Below, one piece after another: positions 1-5,643 of a DNA stretch of 5,714 bases; within the stretch, counting starts at the first letter, position 1; each line of letters opens with the position of its first letter. Made by a program: the position numbers and the translations under genes. The DNA comes from Anaerolineales bacterium (lineage in GTDB: Bacteria; Chloroflexota; Anaerolineae; Anaerolineales; E44-bin32), in the NCBI GenBank assembly GCA_030606845.1, contig JAUWFP010000155.1:1-5714 (forward strand), read 5' to 3'. The notes under the pieces are model-generated. The model saw only the letters and a program-made list of their open reading frames with translations. It did no database searches and was not told where the DNA came from.

Positions 1-1892
1 GTGAAGGTCGCCCCCTTGCCCAGTTCCGATTCTACCCAGATCCGCCCGTCGTGCTGCTCAACGATAGATTTTACGATCGAGAGGCCCAACCCCGTTCCGC
101 GCGCTTCCTCCGGCACATTGCTCGCCCGGAAGAATTTGTCAAACAAGTAGGGTTGATCCGCCGGCGGGATCCCCGGACCCGTATCAGTAATGCAGATGAT
201 GATCTGATCATCCTCTACGTGGGCGTCCAGGACAACCCTGCCCCCGGGCGGTGTGTACTTCAGCGCGTTCTCTAACAGATTCGCTATCACCTGTCGAAGA
301 CGTATGGGGTCGCCATGGACTAAAGGCAGCTTCTCCTGCAGGTCAACCTGAAGGGTTATTTTCTTGGCCTTGGCAGTGCTCGCCAAACCCTGCAAGGCAT
401 AGCGAGCCAATACAGAAATCGGTGTGTCTTCTTTCCTTGTGTCCAGCCCCGCCTCTATCCGCCCCAGATCTAGCAGGTCGGCCACGAGGCGAGAGATTTG
501 CTCAACGCTCAATCTCACCCGGTGCACAAATTCCTGCTGCTGATCCGTGAGGGGCCCCGCTTGATCGACAAGCTCGATATAACCGAGTATTGCTGTGAGC
601 GGCGACCGAAGGTCATGCGAGACCGTTGTCACAAACTCGGATTTTATCCGGTCGAGTTTTTTTAGATGCGTGATGTCATACATCAACACAGACTGACCAA
701 CACCCGGGATTGGGGTGCGGTGCAGGTTGAACACGCGCCCGTCAGATAGGGTGATCTCATCGCGACGTGTGGACGGTCCAGGCGAGCGGAGAAGTTCCAA
801 GAGAAGGGGTTCATCAAATGCTTCAACTACAGAGCGCCCAATGAAGTCTTCGGTGATGTTAAATGCCTCTCTCGCGGTGTAATTAATCAGCAATAGTCGG
901 TTCTCATTATCGACAACGATAACGCCGTTTTCGGTTTGCGTGAGGATTGTTTCAAGTTTGGACCGTTCAGCTTCAGTCCGATTGTACAGCTGAGCGTTCT
1001 CAATCGCGATAGCGGCGTAGTCCGCCATTGCCATCATTACCGTAACATCATCCTGGCATAGGACTCGGCCAGCCTTACGGTTGTCCACACCGAGGACGCC
1101 AATCGTCTTCCCGCGCACTTGTAAGGGGACATAGATTAACGAGTGGACCAAGTACGCCGTTTTAATTTTTTGAGGAGAGCGTTCATCAAGCAGTATTGGC
1201 TCACCCATTTCCATCACCTGCCCGGCGAGCGAATCGCGCACATGTAACCTGAAAGTGCTAGCGAAATCTTCATCGAAGTTCTGAGAAGCTCGCATGTAGA
1301 GTTCGCCAGATTCCTCATCTAACAGGAGCAAGCTCCCCTCCTCCGCTCCTGTGAGTTTCACCGCGGCTTCCACCACTGTTGTGAGGACCGTATCAATTTC
1401 CAAGAGGGCGGTAACCGTACGCCCGACGAGGGCGAGCGTCTCTAATTCATACAGGCGCCTCTCAAGCAACTTGGCGTCTCCATGCGTTTTTTCTCCAACC
1501 CGTCGTAAATCCTGCAGACGCCTGCCCCGTTTAACGGCTCGACCAACGGCCGAAAGCAAGTGCTCTGCCTCAAAGGGCTTTGTAAGAAAATCCACAGCGC
1601 CAGCACGCATGGAATCCAGCACAAGCTGCCTGGTCGCATCACTTGTCATCAGAATAACTGGAATTTCCGGGAAGTCGTGCTGCAGATTTTTTATTAGCTC
1701 AAGACCGGTGAGGTTGGGCATCCGATAGTCCGTCAACACCAAATTCGGCTGCAATTCATCAATCAGTCCGAGCGCGGACTTTCCATCATCAACGGAATAT
1801 ACAGAATAGCCGGCCGGCTTGAGGATGGCCTCCTCAATGGACCGTCGAATGTCTTCATTGTCCTCAACGAGAAGAATTATTTCCCCGCTCAC
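1..1892 (-). CDS. Hybrid sensor histidine kinase (REC-GAF-PAS-HisKA-HATPase_c), C-terminus cut by window edge
   Basis: Cytoplasmic signalling kinase: it should autophosphorylate on a histidine and take part in a phosphorelay through its own N-terminal receiver. 630 residues are visible from a GTG start. Domains in order: receiver (about 4-120) with acidic E10/D11, phosphoacceptor D55 (TDYRMP), T83 and K105 (TKPF); a coiled coil (about 122-150); GAF (about 150-305); PAS (about 311-415); HisKA with H426 in SHDLRSPL; HATPase_c with N542 (ENALKY), DTGPGIP from D570 and GTGLGLS from G599. The reading ends at GKGATF, which in this family lies close to the C-terminus, so probably only some 6-20 residues are missing. 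No transmembrane segment is seen, so the signal is probably intracellular. GTG is the only usable start: the frame is closed upstream by TGA at 1908-1910 with no ATG in between, and the receiver begins directly. It follows a REC-GAF gene by 92 bases on the same strand, with no clear terminator between them. The ligands of GAF and PAS cannot be read from the sequence. Confidence 0.93.
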   Translation of the reverse strand, partial: MSGEIILLVEDNEDIRRSIEEAILKPAGYSVYSVDDGKSALGLIDELQPNLVLTDYRMPNLTGLELIKNLQHDFPEIPVILMTSDATRQLVLDSMRAGAVDFLTKPFEAEHLLSAVGRAVKRGRRLQDLRRVGEKTHGDAKLLERRLYELETLALVGRTVTALLEIDTVLTTVVEAAVKLTGAEEGSLLLLDEESGELYMRASQNFDEDFASTFRLHVRDSLAGQVMEMGEPILLDERSPQKIKTAYLVHSLIYVPLQVRGKTIGVLGVDNRKAGRVLCQDDVTVMMAMADYAAIAIENAQLYNRTEAERSKLETILTQTENGVIVVDNENRLLLINYTAREAFNITEDFIGRSVVEAFDEPLLLELLRSPGPSTRRDEITLSDGRVFNLHRTPIPGVGQSVLMYDITHLKKLDRIKSEFVTTVSHDLRSPLTAILGYIELVDQAGPLTDQQQEFVHRVRLSVEQISRLVADLLDLGRIEAGLDTRKEDTPISVLARYALQGLASTAKAKKITLQVDLQEKLPLVHGDPIRLRQVIANLLENALKYTPPGGRVVLDAHVEDDQIIICITDTGPGIPPADQPYLFDKFFRASNVPEEARGTGLGLSIVKSIVEQHDGRIWVESELGKGATF

Positions 1893-1907
1893 TCCATGTT
1901 TATCCTT
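1890..1907 (-). promoter_or_regulatory. Ribosome binding site and overlapping dipeptide ORF at the kinase start
   Basis: On the minus strand an AAGGA Shine-Dalgarno lies at 1907-1903. Five bases downstream is an ATG (1897-1895) that opens a two-codon frame, Met-Glu-TGA. Its stop (1891-1889) overlaps the GTG start of the kinase (1892-1890) as GTGA. The Shine-Dalgarno is 10 bases from the GTG, looser than its spacing to the ATG. Either the GTG is used directly, or ribosomes initiate at the ATG, stop and reinitiate at the GTG. The motifs are seen; their use is inferred. Confidence 0.5.
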
Positions 1908-1984
1908 TCATTGTTTTTGAATTGCAGGGTGTTAGAAGGCTTGGCTTGTAACATCAAAGAGGGTACTTTATTTTTCCAGAGATC

Positions 1985-3160
1985 TTACGGAGTGGGATCT
2001 CCGGATCTCTCATCTACAATGTCTGAAATTCCATCCAAGACGGATTCGATATCATTCATAACTGTACCGAGCTCTTTTGATAATCTTGCGGCCTGGCGCT
2101 TGCTCATCAAGCTGGCAATCTCAGCTTGCGCCGCCCTTAAATTGCGGTGAACGTCCTTCAGCCATTTCGCGTCAACCTGGTCCCGCTCCGTCGAGCGTTG
2201 AATTTCTCTCTCAAGGCGTTGGGCGCGATCTTCTAAGGCCTCGAACAACCTGGCGTTTACGAGGGAAATCGAGGCGTAGTCAGCGACCGCCTCCAACATC
2301 ACCAGTTGTCTTTCTGTGAAGGGTCTTGGGGCTGTTCGCCCCACACTGATCACTCCAACAGGTTGATCTTTGACGCTAATAGGGGCGATGAGAGCTGCGC
2401 CTGAGAACTGCGCCAGTTTGAACTTCGTCAGACCTTCTCCATGAATTGCCAGCGCTTCGCCGGAAAGCATGACGAGCGAGCTAATGCCGTCATCCCAGGG
2501 TTGATGTAATTTCTTTGCAGCTCCACTAGGAAGATTCATCTCCGCCCGCAATACAAGCTGTTCGGATCCTTCTTTCCTGAGCAAAACCCACCCCAGGTCC
2601 GCCTCGGTGATGTACAGACTCCCTTCGATCAGTTTTGCAAATAGCTGCCCCTGATGTGTGGTTGAAGTTACCGTTTTGCCAAGCCCGAATAGAGTCGTCA
2701 ATTCCCGGACCCGTCGTTCCAATTGTCGATTACTCTCTGCCAACTGCTCAGCCAGTTGTCGATGCTCTCGCCGCAGCCGGATCTCCCTGACCACCCGTTC
2801 CAAAGCGGCGACAAACTCTGCCTCGCGAAACGGCTTCACAAGGTAATCGCGTGCCCCTAGGCGAAACGCCTGGATCGCGTCCGTTTCCATCCCCTTGGGC
2901 GCAGTGACAATCATCGGCACATCCGTCCCCTGGGAACGCAATGCGACGAGCAGATCCTTCCCGCTTAATCCGGGTAGCGTGAGACTGGCGATGATCAGGT
3001 CCGGACCAAATTGCAGTGACTTCTGAATGGCTGTGCTGCTGTCCCCCGCGGTTTCAACCTGATAGCCAAGCGGCCTTAGTATCTGCCGTTCTAGCAGGTC
3101 GAGAATATCCGGATCCTCGTCAACAACCAGTATCTTGCCAAGCTTTGACGTTGTCACCAT
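1985..3160 (-). CDS. Pseudo-receiver/GAF protein without output domain (atypical response regulator)
   Basis: A 391-residue cytoplasmic signalling protein of unknown partner. Domains: receiver (about 8-125), a strongly charged coiled coil (about 126-158), GAF (about 155-315), and a C-terminal coiled coil (about 315-391) with no kinase, DNA-binding or enzymatic domain. The receiver keeps D14/E15 (VVDED), T86 (IVTA) and K109 (VKPF), but the phosphoacceptor position is S59 (ASLTLPG instead of the usual xDLxLPG), so ordinary Asp phosphorylation is unlikely. The GAF domain has no cysteine and so is not a bilin-type photoreceptor. It resembles the N-terminal half of the downstream kinase and may be its adaptor or dimer partner; that is inference. 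Start choice: ATG at 3160 puts the receiver next to the N-terminus, but it has no Shine-Dalgarno. An in-frame ATG at 3196 would add 12 non-conserved-looking residues, with an AGGGA only 2 bases upstream, too close to work well. GTG at 3157 is also possible. The coding call is firm; the exact start is not. Confidence 0.88.
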   Translation of the reverse strand: MVTTSKLGKILVVDEDPDILDLLERQILRPLGYQVETAGDSSTAIQKSLQFGPDLIIASLTLPGLSGKDLLVALRSQGTDVPMIVTAPKGMETDAIQAFRLGARDYLVKPFREAEFVAALERVVREIRLRREHRQLAEQLAESNRQLERRVRELTTLFGLGKTVTSTTHQGQLFAKLIEGSLYITEADLGWVLLRKEGSEQLVLRAEMNLPSGAAKKLHQPWDDGISSLVMLSGEALAIHGEGLTKFKLAQFSGAALIAPISVKDQPVGVISVGRTAPRPFTERQLVMLEAVADYASISLVNARLFEALEDRAQRLEREIQRSTERDQVDAKWLKDVHRNLRAAQAEIASLMSKRQAARLSKELGTVMNDIESVLDGISDIVDERSGDPTP

Positions 3161-3166
3161 GAAAGT

Positions 3167-3175
3167 ATGATAGCA
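3167..3175 (-). promoter_or_regulatory. Possible extended -10 promoter for the pseudo-receiver gene
   Basis: The minus strand reads TGCTATCAT (3175-3167), matching the extended -10 pattern TGnTATnAT. Six bases follow before the ATG at 3160, so transcription would begin at or near the start codon and give a leaderless mRNA. This fits the absence of a Shine-Dalgarno before that ATG. No good -35 is seen at 16-18 bases upstream, which extended -10 promoters can do without. Inference from motif and spacing only. Confidence 0.35.
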
Positions 3176-3201
3176 TGGAAACCTATAGGCGCGCATAGTC
3201 C

Positions 3202-3227
3202 CTGGGAATAGAATCCACCCTTCCCAG
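3202..3227. repeat. Inverted repeat CTGGGAA-N12-TTCCCAG in the divergent intergenic region
   Basis: Two perfect 7-base arms, CTGGGAA (3202-3208) and TTCCCAG (3221-3227), are separated by 12 bases. Their centres are 19 bases apart, roughly two helical turns, which could suit a dimeric regulator. It lies between the minus-strand signalling genes and the plus-strand J-protein promoter. It could also fold as a hairpin in RNA. There is no T-run on either side to make it a terminator. Confidence 0.5.
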
Positions 3228-3265
3228 CAGGATAATTAGAATCACCTTAGAAACCCCAAAGTTTC

Positions 3266-3295
3266 TTGACTCGCTTTCTAGCGCCCCTTTAGAAT
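3266..3295 (+). promoter_or_regulatory. Sigma70-type promoter for the J-protein gene, overlapping a sigma32-like motif
   Basis: TTGACT (3266-3271), an 18-base spacer and TAGAAT (3290-3295) make a good housekeeping promoter. Transcription would start near 3302, leaving a leader of about 17 bases that contains the ribosome site. The same stretch also reads CTTGAC (3265-3270), 13 bases, CCCCTTTA (3284-3291), close to the sigma32 heat-shock pattern CTTGAA-N13-17-CCCCATTTA known from proteobacteria. A sigma32 role is uncertain because the host lineage is unknown. No CIRCE operator is present. Confidence 0.6.
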
Positions 3296-3305
3296 CAAGA
3301 TATCC

Positions 3306-3313
3306 AGGAAGGG
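3306..3313 (+). promoter_or_regulatory. Ribosome binding site of the J-protein gene
   Basis: The purine-rich AGGAAGGG ends 5 bases before the ATG at 3319. It is strong and well spaced, and fixes that start. Confidence 0.75.
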
Positions 3314-3318
3314 TAAGT

Positions 3319-4218
3319 ATGGAATACAAGGACTACTACAAAGTATTAGGGGTCGATCGTTCTGCGAGTGGCGATGAAATCAAGCGTATTTATCGAAAAC
3401 TCGCGCTTAAGTATCACCCCGACAAAAACCCTGACGACAGCCAGGCTGAAGAGCACTTTAAGGAAATCAACGAAGCTTACGAAGTATTGGGCGACTCTAC
3501 GAAGCGCGCGAAATATGACCAGTTGGGCTCTTCGTATCGATCCTGGGAACGGACCGGTAGTCAGCCGGGCTCTTTCGATTGGTCCGAATGGATGCAGGGG
3601 GGACAAGGGGGCGGCGTGCACGTTGACATAGGGGGTTTTTCCGACTTCTTTTCTGCCATCTTTAGTGGAATGAGTGCTCAACAGCAGGGATATCGCACGC
3701 AGGGTCGCAGACGAGGACGCGATATCAAGCAACCTGTAACAATTACACTCAACGAGGCCAATACAGGTACAACACGCGTACTGGCCATCAACGGGAAAAA
3801 AATCGAGGTAACCATCCCTCCAGGCTCCCGTACAGGCACCAAGGTGCGCGTGAGCGGACTGGGCGAGGCAGGCGCACAGAAGTCCGGCGATCTGTTTCTC
3901 GTGATTAAGCTCGCGCCCGATGCCCGCTTCAAACTCGAGAAAGATGATCTTTACACAAGAGCGACCGTAGATCTTTACACCGCCGTTCTCGGTGGGGAAG
4001 TTGAAGTCCCCACACTATCCGGCGACGTCGTATTGACCATCCCAGCGGGCAGCCAACCGGATCAAAGCTTCCGCTTGAAAGGGCGCGGTTTTCCCAATCT
4101 TCGAAATAAAAAGAAGCGGGGCGATCTATATGTGCGATTGGACATCACCCTGCCGCGTGATCTTAATCGGCGCGAAAGAAAACTCTTCAAAGAACTTGCC
4201 AATTCGCAGGATTCTTAA
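3319..4218 (+). CDS. Class B (CbpA/DnaJ-like) J-domain co-chaperone
   Basis: A cytoplasmic Hsp40: its J domain should stimulate the ATPase of a DnaK (Hsp70) and its C-terminal part should bind unfolded client proteins. The protein has 299 residues, near the usual length of CbpA. The J domain (about 4-70) carries the essential HPD motif at 33-35 (YHPDKNP) and a typical helix IV (YEVLGDSTKRAKYDQLG). A Gly/Phe-type linker (about 90-120, with GGQGGG and GGFSDFF) precedes the two beta-rich C-terminal client-binding domains (about 135-295). The CxxCxGxG zinc repeats of true DnaJ are absent, which makes it class B. The start is fixed by a strong ribosome site and by the J domain beginning at residue 4. 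No grpE or dnaK lies in view, so it is probably an accessory J-protein. It precedes the HtrA gene by 144 bases on the same strand and is divergent from the signalling genes. cbpA would be a reasonable name, but orthology is not shown. Confidence 0.95.
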   Translation: MEYKDYYKVLGVDRSASGDEIKRIYRKLALKYHPDKNPDDSQAEEHFKEINEAYEVLGDSTKRAKYDQLGSSYRSWERTGSQPGSFDWSEWMQGGQGGGVHVDIGGFSDFFSAIFSGMSAQQQGYRTQGRRRGRDIKQPVTITLNEANTGTTRVLAINGKKIEVTIPPGSRTGTKVRVSGLGEAGAQKSGDLFLVIKLAPDARFKLEKDDLYTRATVDLYTAVLGGEVEVPTLSGDVVLTIPAGSQPDQSFRLKGRGFPNLRNKKKRGDLYVRLDITLPRDLNRRERKLFKELANSQDS

Positions 4219-4219
4219 T

Positions 4220-4234
4220 GCAATGCAGCAATGC
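4220..4234. repeat. Short direct repeat just after the J-protein stop codon
   Basis: GCAATGC occurs at 4220-4226 and again at 4228-4234, separated by one base. It starts directly after the TAA of the J-protein gene. No hairpin with a T-run is seen, so it is not a terminator of the usual kind. Function unknown. Confidence 0.5.
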
Positions 4235-4239
4235 TCGTT

Positions 4240-4269
4240 ATTGAAGTGTTAACCATAGTTTCCCCATCC
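4240..4269 (+). promoter_or_regulatory. Weak sigma32-like promoter candidate before htrA
   Basis: ATTGAA (4240-4245), a 16-base spacer and CCCCATCC (4262-4269) resemble the sigma32 pattern; the -10 core CCCCAT is exact. No convincing sigma70 promoter was found in the 144-base gap, so htrA may also be read through from the J-protein promoter. Tentative. Confidence 0.25.
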
Positions 4270-4285
4270 ACGTAATCTGGCTGGG

Positions 4286-4306
4286 TATCAACTTGATATC
4301 AACTTG
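4286..4306. repeat. Tandem repeat of TATCAACTTG upstream of htrA
   Basis: TATCAACTTG lies at 4286-4295 and 4297-4306, an 11-base period of about one helical turn. The junction creates a perfect 10-base palindrome, TTGATATCAA (4293-4302). It ends 56 bases before the htrA start codon, a position where a regulator could bind. No binding protein can be named. Confidence 0.55.
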
Positions 4307-4353
4307 CATTCATCCTCCACCACAAATTGGTAGAAGGGGTGCAAATACACGAC

Positions 4354-4358
4354 GAGGT
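4354..4358 (+). promoter_or_regulatory. Ribosome binding site that decides the htrA start
   Basis: GAGGT sits 4 bases before the ATG at 4363. It supports this ATG over the in-frame TTG at 4327, which would place 12 extra residues, including acidic ones, before the signal peptide. Confidence 0.7.
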
Positions 4359-4362
4359 AGCA

Positions 4363-5568
4363 ATGAAGATACGAATACTTGGGATTGTTGCAGTAACACT
4401 TAGCCTTTCAATTCTGGCTTGTAGTTTTCAACTTGTCCCGCCCCTACAACCCGAGCCGACGCCCCTCTCCGCCACATCACTCCCGGTTGCTGCCCCGCTA
4501 GAGGGTGCAGCAATGGAGCCGGTCATAGCTGACGGGACGTCAATCACTAGCGGTGACCTCACCGGACTCTACGAACGAGTTAACCCGGGCGTGGTAACAA
4601 TCTGGGTTTTCGGGGAGACTGATGCTCCTCATGAAATCTCAATCCCTCTCGGGCAGGGCTCGGGGTTCGTAATCGATCGCGAAGGACACATTGTCACCAA
4701 CCAGCATGTTATTGCTGGAGCAAATGCGATAGAAGTTGACTTCAGTTCCGGCATGAAAGTATGGGCAGAATTGGTTGGTGTCGACCCCGACTCGGATCTT
4801 GCTATATTGAAGGTTGATGTTCCCGAGGCCGATCTTGTCCCGATTCCCCTGGGGGATTCAAACGAAATAAAGGTGGGCGAATTTGTCGCTGCAATCGGAA
4901 ATCCTTTCGGTCTGCAAGGTACGATGACGGTCGGCATTGTCTCCGCGATTGGACGGTCACTTGAGTCGGAGCACCTGACACCCGAGGGGATTCGATTCTC
5001 AGCCGGAGACCTGATCCAGACGGACGCAGCGATCAATCCCGGCAACTCCGGAGGTCCACTCTTGAACCTCAGCGGTCAGGTAATAGGAATTAACCGGGCC
5101 ATACATACCGAGACTTTCACGGTTGACGGTAGCGCCGCCAACTCTGGGGTGGGCTTTGCCATCCCGGTGAACTTGCTTCGGCGCGTTGCGCCGGCAATCA
5201 TCCAGGACGGCCACTATGACTACCCCTACCTTGGTGTGTCCAGCCTGAATGATCAGCTTTGGAACTTAAAAGTAATTGAAGCATTGGGCTTCGGCACGAA
5301 TATGTTCGGCGCTTATATCACAGAGGTCGTCCCTGGCGGACCTGCCGACGCTGCCGGATTGCGCGGCGGCAGTCAGGAGACATCTATCCCTGGCCTCTTG
5401 GCCGGCGGCGATTTACTCATCGCCATCGATGGACAAATCATTCGTCAGTTCGATGACATGTTGTCTTATCTTTTCAAGTACACAGAAGTGGGGCAGGACA
5501 TTGTACTAACTGTGATTCGCGACAATGAGAAGATGAACGTCACGCTAACCATCGGGGCCCGCCCATAA
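4363..5568 (+). CDS. HtrA/Deg-family serine protease, lipoprotein with one PDZ domain
   Basis: An extracytoplasmic trypsin-fold protease that should degrade misfolded envelope proteins. From the ATG at 4363 it has 401 residues. A lipoprotein signal peptide begins MKIRILG, followed by a hydrophobic stretch and the lipobox ILAC, giving a lipid-anchored C20. A Pro/Thr/Ala-rich linker (about 24-55) leads to the protease domain (about 65-285). The catalytic triad is complete: H115 (TNQHVI), D145 (DSDLAIL) and S229 (NPGNSGGP). One PDZ domain follows (about 288-401, PYLGV to the end). It carries an extra loop of about a dozen residues (around GGSQETSIPG) between the usual AGL and GGDLLIAIDG elements. 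A single PDZ resembles DegS or many Gram-positive HtrA proteins rather than DegP, which has two. The start is chosen from the ribosome site and because the signal peptide then lies at the very N-terminus. It follows the J-protein gene, which suggests a shared protein-damage response. The gene is intact; an intron-like element begins 4 bases after its stop. Confidence 0.94.
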   Translation: MKIRILGIVAVTLSLSILACSFQLVPPLQPEPTPLSATSLPVAAPLEGAAMEPVIADGTSITSGDLTGLYERVNPGVVTIWVFGETDAPHEISIPLGQGSGFVIDREGHIVTNQHVIAGANAIEVDFSSGMKVWAELVGVDPDSDLAILKVDVPEADLVPIPLGDSNEIKVGEFVAAIGNPFGLQGTMTVGIVSAIGRSLESEHLTPEGIRFSAGDLIQTDAAINPGNSGGPLLNLSGQVIGINRAIHTETFTVDGSAANSGVGFAIPVNLLRRVAPAIIQDGHYDYPYLGVSSLNDQLWNLKVIEALGFGTNMFGAYITEVVPGGPADAAGLRGGSQETSIPGLLAGGDLLIAIDGQIIRQFDDMLSYLFKYTEVGQDIVLTVIRDNEKMNVTLTIGARP

Positions 5569-5574
5569 TAAATC

Positions 5575-5608
5575 GGGATAGGGGGAAACCTCACGGCTCC
5601 CCCCTCCC
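5575..5608 (-). ncRNA. Group II intron domain VI-like hairpin
   Basis: On the minus strand GGGA (5608-5605) pairs with TCCC (5578-5575), and GGGGGA (5603-5598) pairs with TCCCCC (5586-5581). The A at 5579 stays bulged, 7 bases before the proposed 3' end at 5572, as expected for the branch-point adenosine. No T-run follows on either strand, so a simple terminator fits less well. Confidence 0.55.
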
Positions 5609-5609
5609 A

Positions 5610-5643
5610 CACCACCGGACATGCGGGTCCGCATCCGGCGGTT
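5610..5643 (-). ncRNA. Group II intron domain V-like hairpin
   Basis: The minus strand folds as a 9-pair lower stem (5642-5634 with 5619-5611, one G-U), a two-base bulge TG (5621-5620) on the 3' side, and an upper TGCG/CGCA stem. The GGATGCGG and GTCCGG parts resemble the domain V core known in bacterial introns. The closing loop GACC is unusual for domain V. Confidence 0.55.

Noticed and set aside
51..550. Two plus-strand open frames at the left edge
   Set aside because: They run antisense through the HATPase_c and HisKA boxes of the kinase, whose motifs are complete and in frame; composition is low-complexity and unconvincing.
1893..1984. Terminator between the two signalling genes
   Set aside because: No stable stem followed by a T-run was found on the minus strand; co-transcription is more likely.
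3240..3318. CIRCE/HrcA operator expected before a heat-shock gene
   Set aside because: No TTAGCACTC-N9-GAGTGCTAA or near match is present.
3346..3732. 128-codon open frame antisense to the J-protein gene
   Set aside because: It lies wholly inside a clear J-domain gene on the other strand, has no recognisable domain and no ribosome site that stands out; it is a shadow frame.
3319..4218. True DnaJ (class A)
   Set aside because: The CxxCxGxG zinc-binding repeats are missing and the protein is about 80 residues shorter than typical DnaJ.
4220..4306. CRISPR-like or mobile repeat array
   Set aside because: There are only two unrelated pairs of very short repeats, with no spacers of uniform length and no further copies.
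4629..5045. 138-codon open frame antisense to htrA
   Set aside because: It overlaps the catalytic region of the well-supported protease and has no domain or motif of its own.
5575..5608. Rho-independent terminator of htrA
   Set aside because: The hairpin is GC-rich, but no T-run follows it on the plus strand, and its bulged A, adjacent domain V-like hairpin and GAT end fit an intron 3' end better.
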